This document shows positions 52,594 to 61,408 of a stretch of 64,000 nucleotides of DNA, piece after piece. The stretch is from contig JAQBOG010000001.1 in assembly GCA_028288165.1 (NCBI GenBank), forward strand, positions 18,850-82,849, written 5' to 3'. Source of the stretch: Sphingobacteriales bacterium (GTDB lineage: Bacteria; Bacteroidota; Bacteroidia; Sphingobacteriales; Sphingobacteriaceae). Under the pieces are notes generated by a model. That model ran no database searches, was not told the origin of the DNA, and saw only the letters and a list, made by a program, of their open reading frames with translations. Numbering within the stretch: position 1 is the stretch's first letter; each line of letters begins with the position of its first letter. A program made the position numbers and the translations under genes.

Positions 52594-53055
52594 ATGAGCA
52601 GACCAATAATAGAAAATTTGAGGACGTGGCCACGCAATCTTAATGCATCACAAGGTGGTGGTTTGTCGACATCCCAGTATGGCGGTATGTCGACATCACA
52701 ATACGGTGGTATGTCAACATCGCAATATGGCGGTATGTCAACTTCACAGTATGGCGGTATGTCGACGTCACAATATGGTGGACTTTCAACATCACAGTAT
52801 GGTGGACTTTCAACATCACAATATGGTGGGCTTTCGACATCGCAGTATGGCGGACTTTCGACATCACAATATGGTGGTTTATCAACTTCGCAAGGTGGTG
52901 GTATGTCGACATCTTCATCGAACGTATATAAAAGTAATATTCCACCTTGGCCTGTATTCCTAAGAGAACTTGAAAGCAGAGGCTACTACTCTCAAGCAAG
53001 ACTAATTCGACAATATTTGCCTGAATTTCTTTGGCCTGAGAACTTTTCTAGGTAG
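52594..53055 (+). CDS. STSQYGG-repeat protein, hypothetical
   Basis: A 153-residue protein. After a short N-terminus ([20 protein letters not shown]) come nine perfect eight-residue units of (L or M)STSQYGG (about residues 24-95), then LSTSQGGG, and a non-repetitive tail ([20 protein letters not shown], then [10 protein letters not shown]). The DNA is a 24-bp tandem repeat with varied third bases, so selection appears to keep the peptide. No signal peptide. Could be a low-complexity scaffold or a peptide precursor; I do not know it. Confidence 0.75.
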   Translation: MSRPIIENLRTWPRNLNASQGGGLSTSQYGGMSTSQYGGMSTSQYGGMSTSQYGGMSTSQYGGLSTSQYGGLSTSQYGGLSTSQYGGLSTSQYGGLSTSQGGGMSTSSSNVYKSNIPPWPVFLRELESRGYYSQARLIRQYLPEFLWPENFSR

Positions 53056-53102
53056 ATAGAACATTTAATAACAAGACAACCTGGACAGCAAAAAACAACG
53101 AG

Positions 53103-53242
53103 CGCATAACCACATATTTGCAATAGGTGGGGTTTCGTGCTCCGCAGACAGTTTTGTGGTAGACGAAGGTTCTGTACTCCGCATAACATTGAGGTAAAAA
53201 ACTCGGTTATCGTATCATCGTAAATGTGCAAACGGTTGCCTG
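53103..53242 (+). repeat. attC-like site 18 (tentative)
   Basis: Left box CGCATAAC (53103-53110), right box GTTGCCTG (53235-53242). Arms CACATATTTGCA and TGTGCAAACGG pair. Box complementarity with the flanking cassettes is weaker than elsewhere. Confidence 0.45.
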
Positions 53243-53270
53243 TAATCCAATAAGCAAGACTCAAAAATAA

Positions 53271-55412
53271 ATGTATATATCCAAGGTTACTCTTCTCAAT
53301 TATAGAAATTTCGCAAATGCAAATTTTCAATTTCAGAAAGGCATAAACACAATCATTGGAGAAAATGGTTCAGGTAAAACGAATGTTTTTAAAGCTATCA
53401 GATTGCTTTTGGAAGATGCATCCCTGCAATTTGCATATAAACTTACTGAAGGCGATTTTAACCGAAAATTGGATAAAAATAAATGGAAGGGGCATTGGAT
53501 TATAATAAGTATCGAATTTGATGAACTTAATAATGAAGAAGCAATACAATCTCTTTTTATACACGGGGCTGGTATTGCAGAAGAAGATTATGTAAAAAAA
53601 GCGACTTACAATTTATTTTTTCGACCGAAGGCGGATATTAGACAAAAGTTATCTGAATTAGCTGAAGGAGATACTGTGGGATTACAAACTGTACTTGATG
53701 ACATTACTATTCAGGATAACTACGAAACTTTCTTTACTGGAAAAAGCACGGCCGATTTTAACGATCCGGCGTTATATAAAGAACTTGTCGGAGATTTTGA
53801 AAATGTGATTTTTCCTTCAACTATAGATGCCTCAAAATTTGGCTCTAAAATTCCACATCAAATGTCTGTTGCGAAGGAAATATCTTTTACGTTCATTCAA
53901 GCCTTAAGAGATGTTGTAAGCGATTTCCATAACAATAGGACAAATCCATTATTTACGCTCTTAAAAAATAAAAGCGGTGAAATCAAAGAAGCGGATTATA
54001 GGCCTATTAGTGATTTGGTTAACGATTTAAATGCAAGCATCGAGGCTCTACCTGATGTACAAAATATAAGGGCTGATATTAAATCCACAATTCAAGATGC
54101 GGTTGGACTTACGTATTCGCCTTCGTCTTTGTCTATTAAATCTAGCGTGCCAGATGAACCGGAAAAACTTCTTCAATCTTTAAAATTGTTTATCGGCGAG
54201 CCTGGAGAGGAATATGAAGGTGGTATTCATGAGTTAAGCTTAGGAGGTGCAAATCTTATATTCCTTACCTTAAAGCTCTTGGAATTTAAGTATCGCAAAT
54301 CGAAAGATACCTTTGCTAATTTCTTAATTATTGAAGAACCGGAAGCCCATATCCATAACCATATTCAAAAAACATTATTTGATAAGTTAGATTATGGCGA
54401 TACACAAATTATATATTCTACCCATTCCACTCAAATATCTGAGGTAAGTAATGTTGAAAACATAAATATCCTTGCCAAGAAACTGAACTATGCGGAGGTA
54501 TATCAGCCTTCAACAGGTTTGGACCCTGAAAACATCAATCAAATACAACGCTATTTGGATGCCGTAAGAACTAATTTACTTTTTGCTAAAGGCGTAATTT
54601 TGGTAGAGGGTGATGCCGAAGAAATTTTAATTCCAATAATGGTTAAGAAAGTTCTTGGAATAAGTCTTGACGAATTCGGGATTAGCTTGATAAATATTCG
54701 AAGCACAGGCTTTGAAAATGTTGCCCAGCTTTTCCATAGCGACCGGATACAAAGGAAATGTGCAATCCTTACAGATTTGGACGACGCTATTTGTGATATT
54801 ACTGAAATTGCTGATGATAGTGATGCCTTGAAAAAGTATAAAAAGAAAGTTGCCGGCTCTCAAAAAAAGGGTTTTGCAAGAAAGGTCAAATTAGATGCGT
54901 TTGAGATAGGTAATGCTTGGGTTAAGGCTTTTTACGCAAATTATACTTTCGAGGTTGACTTTTTTGCTGAAGGGAATGAATGGGAAGTTATACAACTAAT
55001 CGATCAGGTTTATATTGACAGCCCCACAAGACATCGATCCAAAACAGACCTCGGAGACGATGACGTTGCGATTCATGCAAAACGTATACTTACTATGGCA
55101 AATCAAGAAGGGAAAGGCTGGTTTGCAATTATGTTAGGCAAGCACATTTCCTATAAGACTGTTATACCAAAATATATTTTAGATGGAATCTTTTTCGCCA
55201 AAGAAACCTATTCCACAAACATCATTGCAGATATAATTGAGTATCGAATTAGTAAAAATTTCGAATCCAATAATGCATTGGACTTTACCATTTGCCGTGC
55301 AGAGCTTTTAAAATATAGAAATGGAGGAATCATTTTAGAAGACTTAGTCTTTGACATCGACCTTGTAATTCCTGGCGATCAGATCTTAACCCTAATTGAA
55401 AAATTGAAATAG
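53271..55412 (+). CDS. OLD-family ATPase-TOPRIM nuclease (GajA-like)
   Basis: A 713-residue protein with an N-terminal ABC-like ATPase interrupted by a long insert and a C-terminal TOPRIM nuclease. Walker A GENGSGKT is at 30-37, signature LSLGGANL at about 321, Walker B LIIEEPEAHIH at about 352-362 and the H-loop STHSTQ follows. The TOPRIM glutamate is in VEGDAEEILIP (about 444) and the acidic pair in LTDLDD (about 499). Together with the UvrD-type helicase two bases downstream it resembles the Gabija anti-phage system, in which GajA is a nuclease activated by nucleotide depletion. It is longer than typical GajA. Confidence 0.85.
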   Translation: MYISKVTLLNYRNFANANFQFQKGINTIIGENGSGKTNVFKAIRLLLEDASLQFAYKLTEGDFNRKLDKNKWKGHWIIISIEFDELNNEEAIQSLFIHGAGIAEEDYVKKATYNLFFRPKADIRQKLSELAEGDTVGLQTVLDDITIQDNYETFFTGKSTADFNDPALYKELVGDFENVIFPSTIDASKFGSKIPHQMSVAKEISFTFIQALRDVVSDFHNNRTNPLFTLLKNKSGEIKEADYRPISDLVNDLNASIEALPDVQNIRADIKSTIQDAVGLTYSPSSLSIKSSVPDEPEKLLQSLKLFIGEPGEEYEGGIHELSLGGANLIFLTLKLLEFKYRKSKDTFANFLIIEEPEAHIHNHIQKTLFDKLDYGDTQIIYSTHSTQISEVSNVENINILAKKLNYAEVYQPSTGLDPENINQIQRYLDAVRTNLLFAKGVILVEGDAEEILIPIMVKKVLGISLDEFGISLINIRSTGFENVAQLFHSDRIQRKCAILTDLDDAICDITEIADDSDALKKYKKKVAGSQKKGFARKVKLDAFEIGNAWVKAFYANYTFEVDFFAEGNEWEVIQLIDQVYIDSPTRHRSKTDLGDDDVAIHAKRILTMANQEGKGWFAIMLGKHISYKTVIPKYILDGIFFAKETYSTNIIADIIEYRISKNFESNNALDFTICRAELLKYRNGGIILEDLVFDIDLVIPGDQILTLIEKLK

Positions 55413-55414
55413 TT

Positions 55415-57223
55415 ATGTTTGTTTGGGAAAAAGATAGCATCAATAAAGAACAGGAAGATGCAATTTTAAAAGATAAAAGTGTGCTTCTTATTGCTTGCCC
55501 AGGTAGTGGTAAAACAAGAACCTTGACCTATAAAATTGCTTATGAGTTAAGTAGGTTGAAATCGGAGAAGGAGTTTGTAATTGCAATCACTTATACTAAT
55601 AATGCTTCTGATGAGATAAAAGAAAGAGTTGAATTATTAGGTGTCGATACAAGCCAATTATGGATTGGTACCATTCATTCCTTTTGTATGGAATGGATTT
55701 TAAAACCGTACCATCTGTATGCTGAAAGATTGAAGAATGGTTTCAAAGTTATCAATTCTTTTGATTCAGAAAAAATCCTGACAGAATTATGTGAGCCTTA
55801 TAAAAAAGAAAAAATAACCTATTATGATTGCGGTATTCTTGCCAAAACGGATATGTTTTATTTAACGTGTCTGGACGTCAGAAGGCACAATTCTTTAAAA
55901 AAAATTCTAACTGAGTATTTTACTATTCTTGAAAAAAATAGACAGATAGATTTTGAACAAATTCTGTTCTATGCCTACCAATTACTTAAATCAAAACCGG
56001 TTATAGCTAACATATTATGCAAGCTGTTTCCCTTTATTTTAATTGATGAATATCAAGATACTAAGGAAATTCAGTATCACATTATATCTAAAATACTAAG
56101 GGCAAATAAAGGTGCTTCAAAAACTCTAATTGTGGGTGATCCCAACCAATCAATTTATGATTCACTGGGAGGATACCCTATGCCCAAGGAGGAATTGGAA
56201 CAATTATTTGGATTTGAATTAACCCCTTTAAGCTTGGACAAAAACTACAGATCCTCGTCAGCTATAATCGATTACTTTGACTATTACAAAACTTTTGCGA
56301 CCCCGATTATTGCCTTTGGCCGAGAAAAAGATTATCCAAGCTCCATTACATTTAATTCAACCGTTTCGGTCGATGATTTGATTGAAGAAATAGCTCAATT
56401 GATACTTTTTAATGTGGAGGAAGCAGGTATTAGTCCTAACGAAATCTGTATAACCGCACCACAATGGGTTCATATTGCCAGCATCACCAGAAAACTTATC
56501 GTTAGACTTCCTGACTTTAGTTTTGATGGTCCGGGAATGGCCCCCTTTTCCAGAGACATTGATAATTTTTGGTTTAAAGTCTCGAGAATTGCATTAACAG
56601 AGCCATCTCCCTTTATGTATGTGAGACGCATGAGGTGGAGCAGAGAGATATTGAGTGAACTCGATGCGGCAGGAGTGGATGTTTCAAACATATCCAACAA
56701 GGAGTTTTTAAAAATTTGTAATTCTATAGAGATTATCGAAACTGATGGATTAGCTTATTTGAAATCATTTTTTAATCAAATCTGCCAACAACTCAAAATC
56801 ACATTAACCAGCTTCCCTTTATTATATGAGCATTTTACTTCATTTTTTGCAAGCTCCGAAAATAGAATTGAGAAGCTCATAAAAGAAGGCAATACATTTA
56901 TCGGTGAAATTGAAAACTTTAGAAAAGTTTTCAGACAAAGAGATGGCATTACTGTTTCCACTATTCACGGGACAAAGGGTGAAGAATATGATACAGTTAT
57001 AGGTTTCGGGTTATTGGATGGATATGTTCCACACTTTAATGACGACAATGGTGTTGAAAACTCAAAGAAACTATTATATGTTTTAGCATCGAGGGCAAGA
57101 AAAAATTTGCACCTGATTTCAGAAAAGCAAAGAAATGTACATCATTATTATGCACCAGAAGGAAAACCTCCAACATGTCATTTAGTTGAATATGATTACT
57201 CATATGCGACTTTGGACAGCTAA
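55415..57223 (+). CDS. UvrD/Rep-type helicase (GajB-like)
   Basis: A 602-residue superfamily 1 helicase. Walker A is ACPGSGKTRT (about 27-36), the DEXX box is FILIDEYQDTKE (about 207-218), motif IV region LDKNYRSS (about 273-280), and motif V region VSTIHGTKGEEYDTVI (about 513-528). It starts two bases after the nuclease gene, so they are cotranscribed. In Gabija-type systems the helicase senses DNA ends and cooperates with the nuclease. It is longer than typical GajB, so a related OLD/UvrD system is possible. The stop codon overlaps the start of an attC-like left half. Confidence 0.85.
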   Translation: MFVWEKDSINKEQEDAILKDKSVLLIACPGSGKTRTLTYKIAYELSRLKSEKEFVIAITYTNNASDEIKERVELLGVDTSQLWIGTIHSFCMEWILKPYHLYAERLKNGFKVINSFDSEKILTELCEPYKKEKITYYDCGILAKTDMFYLTCLDVRRHNSLKKILTEYFTILEKNRQIDFEQILFYAYQLLKSKPVIANILCKLFPFILIDEYQDTKEIQYHIISKILRANKGASKTLIVGDPNQSIYDSLGGYPMPKEELEQLFGFELTPLSLDKNYRSSSAIIDYFDYYKTFATPIIAFGREKDYPSSITFNSTVSVDDLIEEIAQLILFNVEEAGISPNEICITAPQWVHIASITRKLIVRLPDFSFDGPGMAPFSRDIDNFWFKVSRIALTEPSPFMYVRRMRWSREILSELDAAGVDVSNISNKEFLKICNSIEIIETDGLAYLKSFFNQICQQLKITLTSFPLLYEHFTSFFASSENRIEKLIKEGNTFIGEIENFRKVFRQRDGITVSTIHGTKGEEYDTVIGFGLLDGYVPHFNDDNGVENSKKLLYVLASRARKNLHLISEKQRNVHHYYAPEGKPPTCHLVEYDYSYATLDS

Positions 57224-57290
57224 TAGCAGCTTGGCAAAAAAGCGGGTTCAGCAGTAAATCAAGTTCAATTTTTCAATGGAACTTAGTAGA
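57215..57290 (+). repeat. attC-like site 19, left part
   Basis: GACAGCTAATAGCAGCTTGG at 57215 onward resembles the left arm of the GGTTTGGC subtype, and GCGGGTTCAGCAG follows. The site is interrupted by a REP/RAYT element and appears to resume at 58052. Confidence 0.5.
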
Positions 57291-57304
57291 AAATAGAAAA
57301 TCTC

Positions 57305-57335
57305 CTCCTTGGTCTGTGTCTTCACAGACCATAAA
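57305..57335. repeat. REP hairpin, left end of RAYT copy 1
   Basis: CTCCTTGGTCTGTG, four bases, then CACAGACCA: a 9-bp perfect stem TGGTCTGTG/CACAGACCA (57310-57331). The same REP occurs inverted after the RAYT gene and at 61931 and 63745. Confidence 0.8.
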
Positions 57336-57370
57336 TACTAACCTTTTAATTAAATTTTCTACTTTTAAAT

Positions 57371-57927
57371 ATGATAGACATTTTTAAAAAGGACCGTAAT
57401 TCTAAAATGTGCCTGAATGAGGTGTATTTTTGGACGAGTACAATTTATCAATGGAAACATTTATAAAAGCAAGATGAGTATAAAGAAATAATCATTGATA
57501 GTCTGGCTAATTTAACTGAACGAAAGAAAATAAAAGTATATGGCTTTGTTATCATGCCCAATCATGTTCATTTATTATGGAAAATGATTGAGAAGAATGG
57601 AAAAGAAGTGCCACATGCTTCATTTCAAAAGCATACAGCTCATGCTATTCAATCTGACCTTAAGATAAACCATCCGAATGTACTCGCTCGCTCAAAGTAG
57701 AAGAAAAAGAACGTTTTTATAGGTTTTGGCAAAGAGATCCATTGGCGGTGCTAATACAAGATCGAGAGATGGCAGAACAAAAGTTTAACTATATGCATCT
57801 TAATCCTCTTCAAACCCACTGGAACTTATGCCCAGACCCTCCAGGTTACTATTATTCTTCTGCCTCTTTTTATGAGTCATCTCAATCTGATTTTGGTTTT
57901 CTATCTGATTATAGAGAGAGGGTTTAA
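57371..57927 (+). pseudogene. RAYT (REP-associated Y1 transposase), copy 1, broken
   Basis: A small HUH transposase of the IS200/RAYT type. The frame begins IDIFKKDRNSK and has the HUH motif in VIMPNHVHLLW, the catalytic tyrosine in NYMHLNPLQ and the C-terminal YYYSSASFYE. A TAA interrupts it after WKHL, and a base is missing near 57690 (CTCGCTCAAAG where another copy has CTCATTTCAAAG), shifting frame. So it cannot make an intact protein. Flanking REP hairpins show it as a REPtron. Confidence 0.82.
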
Positions 57928-58054
57928 AGGTTTATTTGAGTGATTGTTCTGTGAGGACACAGACCAAGGAGTAGTTTTCTATCTGATTATAGAGAGCGGG
58001 TTTAAAGGTTTATATGAGTGATTGTTCTGTGAGGACACAGACCAAGGAGTAGAT
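57899..58054. repeat. Duplicated REP end of RAYT copy 1
   Basis: The segment from TCTATCTGATTATAGAGAG through the REP TCTGTGAGGACACAGACC AAGGAGTAG is present twice in tandem (57899-57976 and 57977-58054) with two base differences, giving two REP hairpins in a row. Confidence 0.75.
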
Positions 58055-58080
58055 CGGCGTTATCTCCGCTAGTTAGCCGT
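58052..58080 (+). repeat. attC-like site 19, right part
   Basis: GATCGGCGTTATCTCCGCTA followed by right box GTTAGCCGT (58072-58080), which is the exact reverse complement of the left box at 59612-59620. The same CCGCTAGTTAGC ends the putative attI at 24.5 kb. Confidence 0.7.
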
Positions 58081-58102
58081 CAGTTTACAAAAAGTAGAAA
58101 CA

Positions 58103-59605
58103 ATGAAAAAAATAACTTTAGTCATTATGATGTTTATGTCTTTCAACACTTTTGCACAAAAAGTAAATGATAAGATAAAATTTTTCGAAAGCGATTTAAT
58201 TCACTGGGATCAATCAAAAAGTAAAAAGTGGACATTAAAGGAAAGAATGGCTTTTTACAACGCAAACACAGTAAGTATTGCCGTTATCAAAGATTATAAA
58301 ATAGAATGGGTAAAAGCTTACGGTTTTGCAGATGTTTTTCACAAGAGAGTTGCTACTCCTCAAACGCTTTTTCAGGCGGCTTCCATTAGTAAATCCATCA
58401 ATAGTCTGGGAATCTTAAAATTGGTTCAGGAAGGGAAGTTAGGTTTGGATGATGATATCAATAATTATTTAAAAACATGGAAATTCCCTTATGATTCTCT
58501 TTCGAACGGGAAAAAAATCACAATAGCAAACTTATTAAGCCACAAAGCCGGCGTGTCCGTTGGTGGTTTTGATGGTTATGAAGAAGGTTCGGTTCTACCT
58601 ACCACAATACAAATTGTTGATGGGCAAAAACCTGCTAATTCACCTGCAGTTCGTTCTATGTTTGAACCAGGTTCCAAAGCTGAATATTCAGGGGGTGGCA
58701 TTATAATTTCGCAACTAATACTTGAAAGCACAACGGGAAAAGAGTACGAAAATTATATGCTTAAAAATGTATTGATCCCTCTCAGAATGAAGAGCAGTTC
58801 TTTCAATCAACCGCCTAAAAACAAAGGAACATTGTTAGCAACAGGTTATGTCAACGGAAAACAGGTGAAAGGGAACTACCATATTTATCCTGAAAAAGCC
58901 GCTGCTGGCTTATGGTCAACCCCCACAGATTTAGCCAAATACCTCATCGACGCACAGTTATCTTTGTCAGGTAAATCAAATAAAGTTTTGAATAAAGAAA
59001 TGTCTGTAAGAAGAATAGCGGATAACATGGGTGTGTTTGTAAGCGACTTTAAAGGCACAAAATATTTTGCACACGATGGAAAAAACGAAGGCTTTGTTTG
59101 CAGTTATATGGGAAGTGTGGAAGGTGGAAACGGGGTTGTAGTAATGACAAATGGCGATAATATCAAATTGGTTTATGAAATTGTTACCAGTATTGCAGGT
59201 TTAAATCACTGGAAAAGTTATCCTTTTGAATCCGTTAAAGAATCTGTTTCGTTATCCATCAAAAAAGCCTGCGAAAAAAATATTGATAAAGGCATTGAAC
59301 TCTATAAAACGCTTAAGAAAAACAAACCTAATGATTATAATTTCTCTGATGAAAGTGAACTCAATACGCTTGGTTATGAATTTATGCAAGACAATAAAAT
59401 AGATAAAGCAATAAAGATTTTCAGTCTGAATGTTAGTGAGTTTCCAACTTCGTCAAATGTTTACGACAGTCGGGGTGAAGCATATTTTAATAAAAAAGAT
59501 TATTTGTTATCAAAAACAGATTATCTAAAAGTATTAGAATTAGATCCTGCCAATCAAAATGCAAAAGAAATTCTTTTAAAAATTGAAGAAGTATTACGAA
59601 AATAA
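58103..59605 (+). CDS. Cassette: serine beta-lactamase-like hydrolase with TPR tail
   Basis: A 500-residue secreted protein. Signal peptide about 1-18 (ends TFAQ). The beta-lactamase class C/PBP-like domain (about 40-370) has the SxxK motif in AASISKS, a YSG motif in AEYSGGG and HDGKNEG in place of KTG. A C-terminal region (about 400-500) contains tetratricopeptide repeats (DKAIKIFSLNVSEFP, ynkkdyllsk-type). It is more likely an esterase or peptidase than a true beta-lactamase. Single-gene cassette with exact end match. Confidence 0.87.
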   Translation: MKKITLVIMMFMSFNTFAQKVNDKIKFFESDLIHWDQSKSKKWTLKERMAFYNANTVSIAVIKDYKIEWVKAYGFADVFHKRVATPQTLFQAASISKSINSLGILKLVQEGKLGLDDDINNYLKTWKFPYDSLSNGKKITIANLLSHKAGVSVGGFDGYEEGSVLPTTIQIVDGQKPANSPAVRSMFEPGSKAEYSGGGIIISQLILESTTGKEYENYMLKNVLIPLRMKSSSFNQPPKNKGTLLATGYVNGKQVKGNYHIYPEKAAAGLWSTPTDLAKYLIDAQLSLSGKSNKVLNKEMSVRRIADNMGVFVSDFKGTKYFAHDGKNEGFVCSYMGSVEGGNGVVVMTNGDNIKLVYEIVTSIAGLNHWKSYPFESVKESVSLSIKKACEKNIDKGIELYKTLKKNKPNDYNFSDESELNTLGYEFMQDNKIDKAIKIFSLNVSEFPTSSNVYDSRGEAYFNKKDYLLSKTDYLKVLELDPANQNAKEILLKIEEVLRK

Positions 59606-59611
59606 AACCGA

Positions 59612-59644
59612 ACGGCTAACATTGGTTTGGCAATATGGTGGCTC
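59612..59644 (+). repeat. attC-like site 20, left part
   Basis: Left box ACGGCTAAC (59612-59620) then ATTGGTTTGGCAATATGGTG, the same left arm as site 3. The right half is replaced by a 135-bp repeat. Confidence 0.65.
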
Positions 59645-59780
59645 AGCTAGTCCGAGCATACAAGTTAAGTTTGCTGGTGCGACCTTGTAGCTCATTCATT
59701 AGTAGTATTGGCTTTGAGAAGTAGAGTAGACAAATCCTTTTATATGAAGATAGAAACGAGCTGCAAGCTCGCAACCAGCA
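59645..59780. repeat. 135-bp dispersed repeat, copy A
   Basis: Begins AGCTAGTCCGAGCATACAAG and ends GAGCTGCAAGCTCGCAACCA GC; the halves GCTGGTGCGACCTTGTAGCTC and GAGCTGCAAGCTCGCAACCA GC are inverted. A second copy lies at 60449-60582 in the next attC-like site. Confidence 0.78.
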
Positions 59781-59790
59781 TATGAAAAAT

Positions 59791-60342
59791 ATGAAAAAAG
59801 TAATTGCAGCATTTAATATGACGCTAGATGGTGTTTGCGATCATACTACAGGAATTGCTGACGAAGGACTACACCAACATTATTCTGATTTAGTAGATAA
59901 TGCTGGAGTCATTTTATACGGACGAACAACCTACGAACTTATGCAATTTTGGCAAACACTATTGCAAAATCCTTCTGGAAAAAAATCAATGGACGACTTT
60001 GCCATTTCAATAGACAAAATTCCAAAACTTGTTTTCTCCAACACACTAAAGGACACGAACTGGGACACTGCAATACTTTCAGACAGTTCACTTAACGAAA
60101 AAGTTTTGGAACTCAAACAACAATCAGGAAAGAACATTTTGGTGGGAAGTCGGAGTTTGATTATTCAACTGTTAAACAGTAATCTTATTGACGAATTTCA
60201 AATTTGTGTACACCCTATTATAGAAGGGAAAGGACTAAGGCTTTTCGACCAAATCAAGAACCGGATTATGTTGAAACTCATTAAGACAAAAACACTAAAC
60301 TCTGGTGCGACAGTATTTTATTACGAACCGACACGAGAATAA
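59791..60342 (+). CDS. Cassette: dihydrofolate reductase/RibD-like protein
   Basis: A 183-residue protein of the RibD C-terminal/DHFR-like superfamily. It starts KKVIAAFNMTLDGV, has VILYGRTTYELMQFWQT, then NILVGSRSLIIQLLNS and DEFQICVHPIIEGKGLRLF. It probably reduces a pterin- or pyrimidine-like substrate with NADPH; true DHFR activity is not assured. An ATG nine bases upstream (59782) is an alternative start; it overlaps the repeat. Confidence 0.86.
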   Translation: MKKVIAAFNMTLDGVCDHTTGIADEGLHQHYSDLVDNAGVILYGRTTYELMQFWQTLLQNPSGKKSMDDFAISIDKIPKLVFSNTLKDTNWDTAILSDSSLNEKVLELKQQSGKNILVGSRSLIIQLLNSNLIDEFQICVHPIIEGKGLRLFDQIKNRIMLKLIKTKTLNSGATVFYYEPTRE

Positions 60343-60350
60343 ACAATGAA

Positions 60351-60656
60351 TCGCTAACAGCGGCTTTGCGTAATGGCGGGTTCAGTGATCAATTGAACAA
60401 TAGTAATTCGAATAAGCATTTGTGCTTGGTTGACAGTGAAGTGTTCCCAGCTAGTCCGAGCATACAAGTTGAGTATGCTGGTGCGAGTTTGTAGCTCGTT
60501 CAATAGTAGTATTGGCTCGAGAAGTAGATAGACAAATGCTTTAATATGAAGATAGAAATGAGCTGCAAGCTCGCACTAGCATGGTAATTTGCTGTTCGGA
60601 CGACAGTAAGTGCCTTTCTATTCGGGCACAGCTAAACCTGTAACCGGGTAATTGGC
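60351..60656 (+). repeat. attC-like site 21, interrupted
   Basis: Left box TCGCTAAC (60351-60358) with GCGGCTTTGCGTAATGGCGG; right end GGGCACAGCTAAACCTGTAA CC then GGGTAATTGGC (60646-60656). The main-type centre is split by copy B of the 135-bp repeat. Confidence 0.62.
60449..60582. repeat. 135-bp dispersed repeat, copy B
   Basis: About 85 percent the same as copy A by eye, with the inverted halves GCTGGTGCGAGTTTGTAGCTC and GAGCTGCAAGCTCGCACTAGC. It inserted in the same orientation into an attC-like site. Confidence 0.78.
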
Positions 60657-60868
60657 ATTGTAAAAAGATATCGAAACTCCGATAACTTATATTCAAACAA
60701 ACGCACCTTCATATTCGGACTTATGCACTCAATGACAAATATTTAAGTAATCAAGAACTTGTCACAAACCTTTCGGCGTTTCAAACATATTTTTTGAAAA
60801 AGAATATTTATTTGTTGTTTATCAATAAATATTTATTATGTTTGTGGTATTAATTGAACTTTACAGTT

Positions 60869-61405
60869 ATGTCAAAAGCAAACAAATTCGTATTCACAGG
60901 CTTAAATATTGTAGCTTGTCTCATCTTCGCGGGCTTATGTGTTGAAGCTGGTGCCTTGGTAGTCAATTTTTTCTTCAGTCTATACAAGCCGGAGTTTGTA
61001 CAAAACTTATATCAAAAGCTAGACTTAAGTCAAATGTATGAACATAGCAAATGGGCTTTTTTCAGTATGTATAGTTTTATCCTCTCCATAGCGATTTTGA
61101 AAGCAGTAATGTTTTATGTGCTAATGATGCTATCAATGGAAATTGATATGAAAAAGCCCTTCAATAGCCATGTTTCGAGACAGATTTCCAAGATTAGCTA
61201 CTACACGCTTTCAATCGGGCTTTTAAGTTACATAGCACGAGAGTCAGCGAGAAACCTGCAACACCATGGTTATGTTATAGACACACTAAATCAGTTTTGG
61301 GCAGACAGCCAGGCATTCATTTTAATGGCGGCTGTAATTTATGTTATCGCTACTATTTTTAAGAAAGGGGTTGAAATTCAAAACGAAAACGATTTAACAG
61401 TTTAA
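60869..61405 (+). CDS. DUF2975 membrane protein
   Basis: A 178-residue protein with four transmembrane helices (about 10-32, 58-82, 105-125, 145-168). Its layout and the HTH gene three bases downstream match the common DUF2975/YozG pair. The ATG at 60869 is preferred to a start at 60854. The upstream 200 bp are AT-rich and carry no other gene. Confidence 0.82.
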   Translation: MSKANKFVFTGLNIVACLIFAGLCVEAGALVVNFFFSLYKPEFVQNLYQKLDLSQMYEHSKWAFFSMYSFILSIAILKAVMFYVLMMLSMEIDMKKPFNSHVSRQISKISYYTLSIGLLSYIARESARNLQHHGYVIDTLNQFWADSQAFILMAAVIYVIATIFKKGVEIQNENDLTV

Positions 61406-61408
61406 GCT

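Noticed and set aside
52640..52999. Histidine-rich frames opposite or out of frame with the STSQYGG gene
   Set aside because: Periodic DNA keeps all frames open; only the STSQYGG frame has a non-repetitive protein-like tail and proper start context.
58103..59605. True class C beta-lactamase resistance gene
   Set aside because: The YxN and KTG motifs are replaced by YSG and HDG and a TPR tail follows, so an esterase/peptidase-like role is more likely.
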